From DAOVVL01 sp965603095 (lineage in GTDB: Bacteria; Pseudomonadota; Alphaproteobacteria; Rhodospirillales; Magnetovibrionaceae): 38,224 bases of DNA. The translations under genes were made by a program, and so were the position numbers. This document shows, piece after piece, positions 32,109-38,224 of this stretch. The notes beneath the pieces are model-generated. The model was not told the DNA's origin and made no database searches. It saw nothing but the letters and a program-made list of their open reading frames with translations. Every line of letters begins with the position of its first letter. Position 1 is the first letter of the stretch. The stretch covers positions 1 through 38,224 of the forward strand of contig CBFDBQ010000016.1 of NCBI GenBank assembly GCA_965603095.1, read 5' to 3'.

Positions 32109-32612
32109 TTAGGCTTCGCCCACGGTTTCTATCATTGCCGCCTGAACTGCCTCGGTAGCTGAGCGCCCACCCCAAATGACATACTGAAAAGCAGGAAAAA
32201 ATCTTTCGCATTCATAAAGTGCGGTTTCAACCACGTCTGCCACTTGTTCTGGTGATGGCCCGCCCGATCCTTTAAGCGGTAATGAATGGCGAAACATTGG
32301 CATTCCATCTTCGATCCATACCGTAAAATGACCCAGCCATAATTGTTCGTTGACCAATGCAAGCAGTTCGTAAAGTTGCGCCCGTTTTTCTTTTTGCACG
32401 CGCATATCAAACGCGCAGGTAAATTGAACTGCGTCTGCTTTTTCGCTCCAGTTAATAAACAGGGAATAGGTGCACCATTTGCCAGGCAACTGCACAGTCA
32501 TTTCCGCATCGCTGGTTCTGTCCATGGGCCACTCATAGTGGCTAATGGTATTTTCGATGGCATCGATAGGATGGCTAAATAAATTATCGGCGGCCCTCAA
32601 GGTGGACGGCAT
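32109..32612 (-). CDS. YbjN-domain protein
   Basis: A 167-residue cytoplasmic protein of the YbjN family, whose fold resembles type III secretion chaperones. Segments such as WSEKADAVQFTCAFDMRV, LYELLALVNEQLWLGHF and EDGMPMFRHSLPL are typical. The molecular role is unknown; YbjN in E. coli affects motility and stress traits when overexpressed. AAGGGA lies about ten bases before the ATG. It leads the ybjN-proC-csaA transcript, following the alphaproteobacterial habit of placing ybjN before proC. Confidence 0.87.
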   Translation of the reverse strand: MPSTLRAADNLFSHPIDAIENTISHYEWPMDRTSDAEMTVQLPGKWCTYSLFINWSEKADAVQFTCAFDMRVQKEKRAQLYELLALVNEQLWLGHFTVWIEDGMPMFRHSLPLKGSGGPSPEQVADVVETALYECERFFPAFQYVIWGGRSATEAVQAAMIETVGEA

Positions 32613-32885
32613 GATTTTGGTTCCCTTAAAACTGGCCCTACGGGATGCGATATGTTGTGCATTATCCCGCTTCGGCTACTAGTTCTAGTGTGCATAAGGA
32701 ATGTGCACCCGCAAGGGGACAAGACCATTTAAGGTGCTGTTTTTTGTGGATAAACAAGGATTCTGCCGAGTCGCAGGTGCTAAAAAAATAACAAAAACAG
32801 CGTTAAATACCCTGTTATTGGTGGGTATTTGCTAATTTTTGCTAAAAATTATGGGCGAATCGGACGGTTATTGTGGGTTGGCGGC
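32613..32885. other. 273-base gap with small repeats and one exact DnaA box
   Basis: No gene or RNA is recognised here. Visible elements are CGGGAT/ATCCCG inverted at 32641-32669, ACTAG-TT-CTAGT at 32678-32689, and TGTGCA three times (32656, 32689, 32702). An exact reverse DnaA box, TGTGGATAA, lies at 32745-32753. The minus-strand promoter of ybjN-proC-csaA should be here; GATAAT in the minus-strand reading near 32664 is a possible -10 without a good -35. Confidence 0.4.
32745..32753 (-). promoter_or_regulatory. Exact DnaA box (TTATCCACA on minus)
   Basis: TGTGGATAA on plus is the exact reverse complement of the strong DnaA box, and it lies in a gene-free gap. A single box may regulate ybjN-proC-csaA or may be chance. 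Confidence 0.4.
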
Positions 32886-33152
32886 CTATTTGTTAGTCGT
32901 TTTTTTGCCGCTAAGCTGGGCTTCAAGCTCTTGCACCCTTTTTTCCAGCTTTTCTTGGGCGGTCCGCGCGTTGGCGGCCACGGCTTTTACCGCCTCAAAT
33001 TCATCCCGGCTAACAAGGTTTTGCTCGAATAAAATCTTTTCCAGACGGCGCCTAGCCATGCCTTCGATGTCACCCTTTACCCCGGTCACCGCCGAAGCCG
33101 CACCATTTGCCATTTTGGCAATGTCGTCGAGAAGTCGATTTGATGTTTGCAT
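32886..33152 (-). CDS. ubiK: UbiK-like ubiquinone biosynthesis accessory factor (BMFP family)
   Basis: An 88-residue protein with an N-terminal amphipathic helix (DDIAKMANGAASAVTGVKG) and a C-terminal coiled coil (about 40-80, RDEFEAVKAVAANARTAQEK onward), the usual BMFP/YqiC layout. In Enterobacteria UbiK helps the aerobic ubiquinone-synthesis complex and binds lipids. The ATG at 33152 is chosen over one at 33182 because AAGGGA precedes it and MQTSNRLLDDIA matches family starts. It is divergent from rfaD and separated from ybjN by 273 bases. The assignment is by layout; short coiled-coil proteins are easily confused. Confidence 0.8.
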   Translation of the reverse strand: MQTSNRLLDDIAKMANGAASAVTGVKGDIEGMARRRLEKILFEQNLVSRDEFEAVKAVAANARTAQEKLEKRVQELEAQLSGKKTTNK

Positions 33153-33243
33153 GGCCCATAAATCCCTTGTTTGTATTGGCATATATTATGGGGCTTATAT
33201 GTTCTCAGGTCAAAGCGTGAGGGCCAAAGCGTAGAAGCCAAAA

Positions 33244-33262
33244 TATAATGTGAAATTTTCAC
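33244..33262 (+). promoter_or_regulatory. Perfect -10 followed by a palindrome upstream of rfaD
   Basis: TATAAT (33244-33249) is immediately followed by GTGAAA-T-TTTCAC, a perfect 13-base palindrome (33250-33262) that would cover the transcription start. No convincing -35 is seen at the right distance, which fits an activator-dependent or weak promoter. CAAAGCGT occurs twice just upstream (33211-33233). Confidence 0.4.
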
Positions 33263-33326
33263 CTGCTTGCGGTCATTGGCACCGGGACGTATAAACAGTT
33301 AACAAGCAAATCAAAGGGGTATTTCA

Positions 33327-34313
33327 ATGTATGTGGTCACCGGGGGTGCAGGCTTTATCGGTTCAAACATTGTTGCGGCGTTGGAAAAACGTGGTAATGC
33401 AAAAATCGCGGTTATCGACCGTTTACGTGATCAAGATAAATGGAAAAATCTGACCAAGCGCGAACTGTTTGACATAGTCCATCCCGACGATACCCTAGAT
33501 TTTCTTGAAGATAATTCCACCAACATCAAAGCGGTGTTTCACATGGGGGCCATATCGGCGACCACCGAACGCGATGCTGATTTGATTATTGAAAATAATT
33601 TTCAGCTTTCGGTTGATTTGTGGAAATGGTGCACCGCGCATCAAACCAAATTTATTTATGCATCAAGCGCCGCCACCTATGGTGATGGCGATGCTGGGTT
33701 TGAAGATGATAATTCAATAGACGCGCTGGCAAAGCTTAAACCATTAAATCCATATGGTTGGAGCAAGCATCTTTTTGATCGCCGGGTCGCGCGCATGATT
33801 GATAGTGGTGATGCCCATCCTCCACAATGGGTTGGTTTGAAATTTTTTAATGTTTATGGACCAAACGAATATCACAAAGGTTCAATGCGTTCGGTTGTTA
33901 ACAAACTTTACCCCGATGCGCTGGCGGGTAAAGAGGCAACATTATTTAAATCCCACCATCCTGATTATTCAGATGGCGGGCAGATGCGTGACTTCATATA
34001 TATTGACGACTGCATTGATGTAATGATGTGGATGCTGGACAATGAAAATGTTTCAGGGGTGTTTAATTGCGGCACTGGCAAGGCCAGATCTTTCCGCGAT
34101 TTAGCAATTTCTGTTTTTGAAGCGCTTGGCAAAAAACCAAAAATAAAATTTATTGCTACGCCCAAGGATATTCGCGATAAATATCAATATTTCACAGAGG
34201 CAGATACGCGCAACCTACGCGCCCAGGGATATAAAAAGGAATTCACCGAACTGGAAGACGGTATCAAATCTTATGTGAACGATTTTCTTAGCACCAACGA
34301 TATTTATCGTTAG
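33327..34313 (+). CDS. rfaD: ADP-L-glycero-D-manno-heptose 6-epimerase
   Basis: RfaD (HldD) epimerises ADP-D-glycero-heptose to the L-glycero form used in the lipopolysaccharide inner core. The 328-residue extended SDR has the NADP site TGGAGFIGSN (5-14), HMGAISATTE, the catalytic Tyr143 and Lys147 in NPYGWSK, and Lys184 in FFNVYGPNEYHKGSM, which matches the second catalytic lysine of E. coli HldD. AAGGGG lies seven bases before the ATG. No other heptose gene is in view. A hairpin overlaps its stop codon. Confidence 0.95.
   Translation: MYVVTGGAGFIGSNIVAALEKRGNAKIAVIDRLRDQDKWKNLTKRELFDIVHPDDTLDFLEDNSTNIKAVFHMGAISATTERDADLIIENNFQLSVDLWKWCTAHQTKFIYASSAATYGDGDAGFEDDNSIDALAKLKPLNPYGWSKHLFDRRVARMIDSGDAHPPQWVGLKFFNVYGPNEYHKGSMRSVVNKLYPDALAGKEATLFKSHHPDYSDGGQMRDFIYIDDCIDVMMWMLDNENVSGVFNCGTGKARSFRDLAISVFEALGKKPKIKFIATPKDIRDKYQYFTEADTRNLRAQGYKKEFTELEDGIKSYVNDFLSTNDIYR
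34296..34311 (+). terminator. Hairpin over the rfaD stop codon, candidate terminator
   Basis: AACGATA and TATCGTT form a perfect 7-bp inverted repeat around TT, ending at the first base of the TAG. A T-run begins only about 14 bases later (34325), so it is not a textbook terminator. Its TATTTATCG core resembles the palindrome at the pentapeptide gene end. Confidence 0.35.
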
Positions 34314-34321
34314 TAGCCTTA

Positions 34322-34353
34322 CAATTTTTTTAGCAATTTTTTAGCAATTTTTT
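34322..34353 (+). repeat. Three tandem CAATTTTTT copies between rfaD and lgt
   Basis: CAATTTTTT occurs at 34322-34330, 34334-34342 and 34345-34353, with units of 11-12 bases and TAG or AG between. The T-runs could serve as slippery or terminator-like tracts, or have grown by replication slippage. Confidence 0.7.
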
Positions 34354-34382
34354 GCCCGTAGTTTTTTGAAAGCCTCCATTGC

Positions 34383-35183
34383 ATGACTTTTGCTTTTGCA
34401 TTCCCAAATATCGACCCCATTATATTTGAAGTTGGTCCATTGGCCGTGCGTTGGTATTCGTTGGCCTATATTGCAGGCCTATTAATGGGCTGGCGTTACA
34501 TGGTGTGGATGGCGGAAAAACCTCCATCGCCTGCCAAACGCGATGACGTTGATGATTTTCTGGTTTGGGCAATTTTCGCCGTGGTTTTGGGTGGGCGCAT
34601 TGGCTATGTGCTTTTTTATAATTTTGATTACTACGCCGCCAACCCATCACAAATATTAAAAGTATGGCAAGGCGGAATGTCATTTCATGGCGGATTACTT
34701 GGCGTAGCGGTTGCAACAGCTTGGTTTTGCCGTAGCCGCAAAATAGATGCTTTGCGTTTTTTTGATATGGTTGCGGTTGCAGCTCCCATAGGATTGTTAT
34801 TTGGGAGGATTGCTAATTTCATAAATGGTGAATTGTATGGCCGCCCAACCGATGTTTCGTGGGGGGTGGTTTTCCCCGGAGCTGGAAACATCCCCAGACA
34901 CCCGAGCCAGCTTTATGAAGCGGCCCTTGAGGGACTGGTGTTACTAATAATTCTTCATATTTTATTTCGTTCTGAAAACATCAGAACCAAACCCGGGCTT
35001 TTGGCTGGTGTATTTCTTATCGGTTATGGTGTGGCACGCTCCATTGCCGAGCTTTTTCGCGAGCCCGATGCTCATTTGGGGTTCTTGCTTGGCGGCACAA
35101 CCATGGGGCAGTGGCTTTCAGCGCCAATGTGGATAGGCGGTTTTTGGCTTATCTATCGTGCATTAAAAAATAAACAGGCATAA
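34383..35183 (+). CDS. lgt: Phosphatidylglycerol-prolipoprotein diacylglyceryl transferase
   Basis: Lgt moves diacylglycerol from phosphatidylglycerol to the lipobox cysteine of prolipoproteins. The 266-residue inner-membrane protein has about seven helices, His102 in FHGGLLG, and the Lgt signature GRIANFINGELYG (141-153) with Arg142. HPSQLYEA and a C-terminal GTTMGQWLS segment follow. It is the first gene of an lgt-midA-pgeF-lipoprotein run; the last member is itself an Lgt substrate candidate. No strong Shine-Dalgarno is seen. Confidence 0.97.
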   Translation: MTFAFAFPNIDPIIFEVGPLAVRWYSLAYIAGLLMGWRYMVWMAEKPPSPAKRDDVDDFLVWAIFAVVLGGRIGYVLFYNFDYYAANPSQILKVWQGGMSFHGGLLGVAVATAWFCRSRKIDALRFFDMVAVAAPIGLLFGRIANFINGELYGRPTDVSWGVVFPGAGNIPRHPSQLYEAALEGLVLLIILHILFRSENIRTKPGLLAGVFLIGYGVARSIAELFREPDAHLGFLLGGTTMGQWLSAPMWIGGFWLIYRALKNKQA

Positions 35184-35187
35184 AATA

Positions 35188-36276
35188 ATGTCCGATCTTT
35201 TAGAAATTATTAAAAAAGAAATCTCAGGCGGTGGCCCCATAACCGTTTCACGTTATATGGAGCTGGCGTTAGCCCACCCTCAATTTGGTTATTATATGAA
35301 ACAAGACCCCTTTGGCGAAGGTGGCGATTTCATAACCGCGCCTGAAATAAGCCAAATGTTTGGCGAGCTAATCGGCATTTGGGCAGCAGTAGTGTGGCAG
35401 GGCATGGGGGAGCCTGAAAAAATAAATCTTGTGGAACTTGGCCCCGGTCGCGGAACCTTAATGGCCGATTGCACCCGGGCCGCATCGGCGTTGGAAAAAT
35501 TCGAAGAAGCAATTCGTATCTATTTTGTCGAAACCAGTCCGACTTTGCGTGAAATACAAAAAAAATCATTGTTATCACCTGACATGCGGATGCCAGCGTG
35601 GCGTGATAATTTTGATGATGTTGGTGATGGCCCATTAATTGTAATTGCCAATGAATTTTTTGATGCCCTGCCCATAGATCAGTACGAAAAATCTGATAAT
35701 GGCTGGCATGTTCGTTGTATTGATTGGGATAATGAACTGAGTGCACTTAAATACACGCTCGGCGATAAACTCGAAGATGAAAGTTCAATTCCGGCTGATT
35801 TGCGGATTGCCCCACCCGGCGCAATTTTTGAACATTGTAGTATAGCCGAAAACATAATCAGCTCTATTTCTGAAAGAATAAAAAAACACGGCGGTGCGGC
35901 ATTGATAATTGATTATGGCCATATTGAACGCGGCATTGGTGATACCTTGCAGGCGTTAAAAAATCATTCGTATTTTGATCCTCTATTATCACCGGGCGAA
36001 GCCGACATCACAGCACATGTTGATTTTTCATTATTGGCCGACGTGGCAGAAGGGGTCGGGGTTAATGTATTTGGCCCGGTTCCCCAAGGCGCATTTTTGT
36101 CACGCCTTGGCCTCAGGCAACGCGCCGATAGGCTCATGTTGGGCGCCAGCAAAGAACAGATAGAAGAAATTGAAAGCACCCATGCCCGTTTGGTTGGGGC
36201 AGACCAAATGGGTACATTGTTCAAGGTTATTGCCATTTCCAGCGAAGGTCTTGGGGTGCCGCCTTGGGCGGAATAA
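35188..36276 (+). CDS. MidA/NDUFAF7-family SAM-dependent methyltransferase
   Basis: A 362-residue class I methyltransferase-like protein. The conserved N-terminal FGEGGDFITAPEISQMFGE is the hallmark of this family, followed by the SAM site VELGPGRGTLMAD, ANEFFDALP and LIIDYGH. The mitochondrial homologue methylates an arginine in complex I subunit NDUFS2 during assembly; the bacterial target is not established. It starts four bases after the lgt stop and lies before pgeF, an arrangement I recall as common in alphaproteobacteria. Confidence 0.92.
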   Translation: MSDLLEIIKKEISGGGPITVSRYMELALAHPQFGYYMKQDPFGEGGDFITAPEISQMFGELIGIWAAVVWQGMGEPEKINLVELGPGRGTLMADCTRAASALEKFEEAIRIYFVETSPTLREIQKKSLLSPDMRMPAWRDNFDDVGDGPLIVIANEFFDALPIDQYEKSDNGWHVRCIDWDNELSALKYTLGDKLEDESSIPADLRIAPPGAIFEHCSIAENIISSISERIKKHGGAALIIDYGHIERGIGDTLQALKNHSYFDPLLSPGEADITAHVDFSLLADVAEGVGVNVFGPVPQGAFLSRLGLRQRADRLMLGASKEQIEEIESTHARLVGADQMGTLFKVIAISSEGLGVPPWAE

Positions 36277-36334
36277 ACCATACTTTAAATCCCCACCTTT
36301 AAAACCTGGGCGCCATGCCGCATAATACCAAACA

Positions 36335-37120
36335 ATGAATATAGATAAATCCATTACAGCCATTACCCATAAGTTGCTTGGCGGCGACAAAATTTCTCAC
36401 GGGTTTTTTACCCGCGGCGGTGGCGTTAGTAGCGGCATTTATTCAGGCCTCAACTGTGGCCCTGGTTCTGGCGATCACCCTAAAAACGTGAAAAAAAATC
36501 GCCAACTAGCAATGGATGAATTGGGTGATGGAAATTTGCTAACTTGTTATCAGGTTCATTCGCCCGATGTAATAACCGTTAGCGAACCATGGCCTGAAAA
36601 CCAACTACCTAAAGCAGATGGTATGGTAACCAACCGTTCTGGCATCGCTCTCGGTATTTTAACCGCAGACTGCGCCCCAGTTTTATTGGCTGACATTGCT
36701 GGCGGGGTAATAGGCGCGCTTCATGCCGGATGGAAAGGTGCCGTTTTAGGTGTGGTAGAAAATACAGTTAAAGCAATGGTTGATTTGGGGGCCGACCTTT
36801 CGCGCACAGTTTCAGTTATTGGCCCAACCATCCAGCAACAAAGTTATGAAGTGGGCGTTGATGTTCGCGCTCAGGTGATTGAAAGTAATGTTTCAAATGG
36901 GGAAAGATTTTTTATCCCATCAGGTCGCGAAGGCCACTATATGTTTGATTTGCCCAAGTATGTTTTGTCTCGCCTTGAAAATACCGGAATTGTAACTTGT
37001 GTCAGCCTTGGTCTTGATACCTACGCAGATGAAAAAAGTTTTTTTAGCTACCGCCGGGCAACCCACAACAATGAAAAAGATTATGGCCGTATTCTTTCGG
37101 CTATAATGATTTCAAAATGA
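36335..37120 (+). CDS. pgeF: YfiH/PgeF laccase-domain protein
   Basis: A 261-residue protein of the YfiH family. The metal or active-site residues are His75 in YQVHSPDV, Cys113 in TADCAPVLL and His130 in LHAGWKGA, with GFFTRGGGVS at the start. Members have been reported as purine nucleoside phosphorylases/adenosine deaminases, and E. coli PgeF as an editor that keeps L-Ser out of the peptidoglycan precursor. Which activity applies here cannot be seen. It follows midA after 58 bases, and its stop overlaps the lipoprotein start through ATGA. Confidence 0.93.
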   Translation: MNIDKSITAITHKLLGGDKISHGFFTRGGGVSSGIYSGLNCGPGSGDHPKNVKKNRQLAMDELGDGNLLTCYQVHSPDVITVSEPWPENQLPKADGMVTNRSGIALGILTADCAPVLLADIAGGVIGALHAGWKGAVLGVVENTVKAMVDLGADLSRTVSVIGPTIQQQSYEVGVDVRAQVIESNVSNGERFFIPSGREGHYMFDLPKYVLSRLENTGIVTCVSLGLDTYADEKSFFSYRRATHNNEKDYGRILSAIMISK

Positions 37121-38190
37121 AGCAGGGTTTAATGAAAAGTTTGATAGCTTTTGTTTTTATAATTTCCTTGCAGGCTGTTGCCTCTTGCACATCAGCCCAA
37201 CAAATAATTCATGGAAATAATACAGACAATTTTGCTCTGCCATCAAACCCACGTTTTGGCCCAGATGATATTCGTAAAAATGAACCCCCGGCTACACGCT
37301 GGGATGTGTATTATTCAAATCTTGAAAATGCACCGGCAGAAATAATTGTAATGGAGCCGCTTGGTACGTCTAGGCCAATGGGAAAATTACTAGCCAATTC
37401 GGCTGCCGAACAGTTGGAGCGGGCTGGAATAAAATCCACCACCAAACCACTAAATGTTGATGCAAATAAAACAAACGAAAATAATAATAATATTTTTATT
37501 CTTTCCGGCACCGCAGAGGTAGGCGTTGATGATCCTAGCTTGCGTTATGCGGTTATTATCAGATGGATATTAAGTGATACCTTTGGTCGGGTTATTGCCA
37601 CCCATTCCCAAGGGGTGGCTGGCTCAAGACATGATTGGGATGTTGGTAACCCCCGTTTACTAAGATCGGTTGGAATTGGCATTGCCGAACCAATGGCGGT
37701 AATGGCAATGGCTGAGATTAAGCCAGCTGAACCGCCAGCAGACCCTCTGACCAAAGGGGTTCTCATGGCTGGAATTAGCGGGCTTTCCACTGAAGATGGT
37801 AAAATCCTAAGTAAAGGCATGGCCAAAGAGCTTTTAATTCAAGACATACTGGTAACCGAAGACCCCAGACAAGCCACATATGTGTTAGGGGGGCTGGTGG
37901 AAATATCCTCAACCCGCCCGGGGCTTGAAATGGCTAGGATAATCTGGCGGGTGGCAGAAATTAATGGCCCAGAGCTGGGAAGCGCAGTTCAAGAAAAAGA
38001 GGTGGCAAAAGGCTCGCTAACCGGACGCTGGGCTGAGGTCGCCAACCCCATTTCAAAGGCCGCAGCCAAGGGAATAGCACGGATAATGGCCGATTTCTCT
38101 AAAAGCCCAATAACTGAGAAGCCAATTGGTTCCCCACCAGCTGTGGTTTTGCCAAAAGTGCCCGGGCGTGCCTTGCCACCACCACCTTGA
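37117..38190 (+). CDS. Lipoprotein of unknown function with two tandem copies of one domain
   Basis: A 357-residue protein I do not recognise as a named family. The N-terminus is a lipoprotein signal: basic start, hydrophobic LIAFVFIISLQ, lipobox VASC with Cys24. Two similar segments follow, at about 78-196 and 217-324. Each begins with GK(L/I)L and an amphipathic helix, then an L-G/E-V strand, then a hydrophobic (V/A)IIRW or ARIIWRV strand, a Gly-centred turn, and VA(G/K)GS ahead of a Trp. A Pro-rich tail ends in PPPP. ATG at 37132 (MKSLIAFV) is a possible start that keeps the signal. It is coupled to pgeF by ATGA and shares a run with lgt. Confidence 0.82.
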   Translation: MKQGLMKSLIAFVFIISLQAVASCTSAQQIIHGNNTDNFALPSNPRFGPDDIRKNEPPATRWDVYYSNLENAPAEIIVMEPLGTSRPMGKLLANSAAEQLERAGIKSTTKPLNVDANKTNENNNNIFILSGTAEVGVDDPSLRYAVIIRWILSDTFGRVIATHSQGVAGSRHDWDVGNPRLLRSVGIGIAEPMAVMAMAEIKPAEPPADPLTKGVLMAGISGLSTEDGKILSKGMAKELLIQDILVTEDPRQATYVLGGLVEISSTRPGLEMARIIWRVAEINGPELGSAVQEKEVAKGSLTGRWAEVANPISKAAAKGIARIMADFSKSPITEKPIGSPPAVVLPKVPGRALPPPP

Positions 38191-38224
38191 GACACCACCT
38201 CCTAAGCTATCTCGTAAACCACTG

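Noticed and set aside
32613..32885. Hidden tRNA or structured small RNA gene
   Set aside because: No TTCG-arm motif, acceptor pairing or CCA end was found. The inverted repeats are short and unconnected.
1..38224. Prophage, insertion sequence, toxin-antitoxin or defence island
   Set aside because: No transposase, integrase, phage structural gene, toxin-like pair or restriction gene was seen. Nearly every gene is a recognised housekeeping gene.

Overview
The window looks like ordinary chromosomal DNA from an alphaproteobacterium with a moderately AT-leaning genome. Four things support this: the gene run rplU-rpmA-obgE-proB-proA-nadD-rsfS-rlmH-gpmI-envC-ctpA-yibQ-rppH, the triplet ilvE/MarR/OmpR-type regulator/EnvZ-type kinase, a single-domain QueF, and the lgt-midA-pgeF group. 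The lineage is inferred from gene order and protein style; no search was run. No phage, insertion sequence, CRISPR array, tRNA or rRNA was seen. The window carries 37 complete genes plus one fragment at the left edge.

Layout. 1-106: 3' end of a membrane protein. 103-3509 (minus): queA-tgt-queF, joined by 4-base overlaps and making tRNA queuosine, then a glutathione-transferase-like gene. 3753-5747: membrane-anchored class III nucleotide cyclase. 6010-6765: ribosomal proteins L21 (with a histone-like tail) and L27, closed by a strong terminator. 6901-12872: obgE, proB, (minus-strand exported pentapeptide protein), proA, nadD, rsfS, rlmH, covering GTPase/ribosome maturation, proline and NAD synthesis. 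12927-20124: gpmI, envC, ctpA, yibQ, rppH and a Ca/Na exchanger, covering glycolysis, cell separation and RNA 5'-end processing. 20165-21439: a pteridine-reductase-like SDR and folB. 21440-21773: a gene-free stretch dense in DnaA-box-like 9-mers and inverted repeats. 21774-27245: uvrC, pgsA, moeA, moaD, moaE and a LOG-family protein. 27271-30947: ilvE (minus) divergent from MarR, response regulator and histidine kinase. 30954-33152 (minus): ubiK-like, then ybjN-proC-csaA. 33327-38190: rfaD, then lgt-midA-pgeF and an undescribed lipoprotein built from two copies of one domain.

How the genes work together. Most are housekeeping genes packed into tightly coupled operons: eight neighbouring pairs share an ATGA overlap and two share TGATG. 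ProB, ProA and ProC cover glutamate to proline, but proC sits about 20 kb away from the others. EnvC, CtpA and YibQ form the usual periplasmic cell-separation group. QueF, Tgt and QueA are successive steps of queuosine synthesis.

The least expected items are: the DnaA-box cluster before uvrC, with another exact box at 32745; the pentapeptide gene inserted backwards between proB and proA; the two-domain lipoprotein at the right end; the unusual N-terminal half of the cyclase; and the poly-lysine/acidic head of YibQ. No clearly new multi-gene defence or metabolic system is visible.
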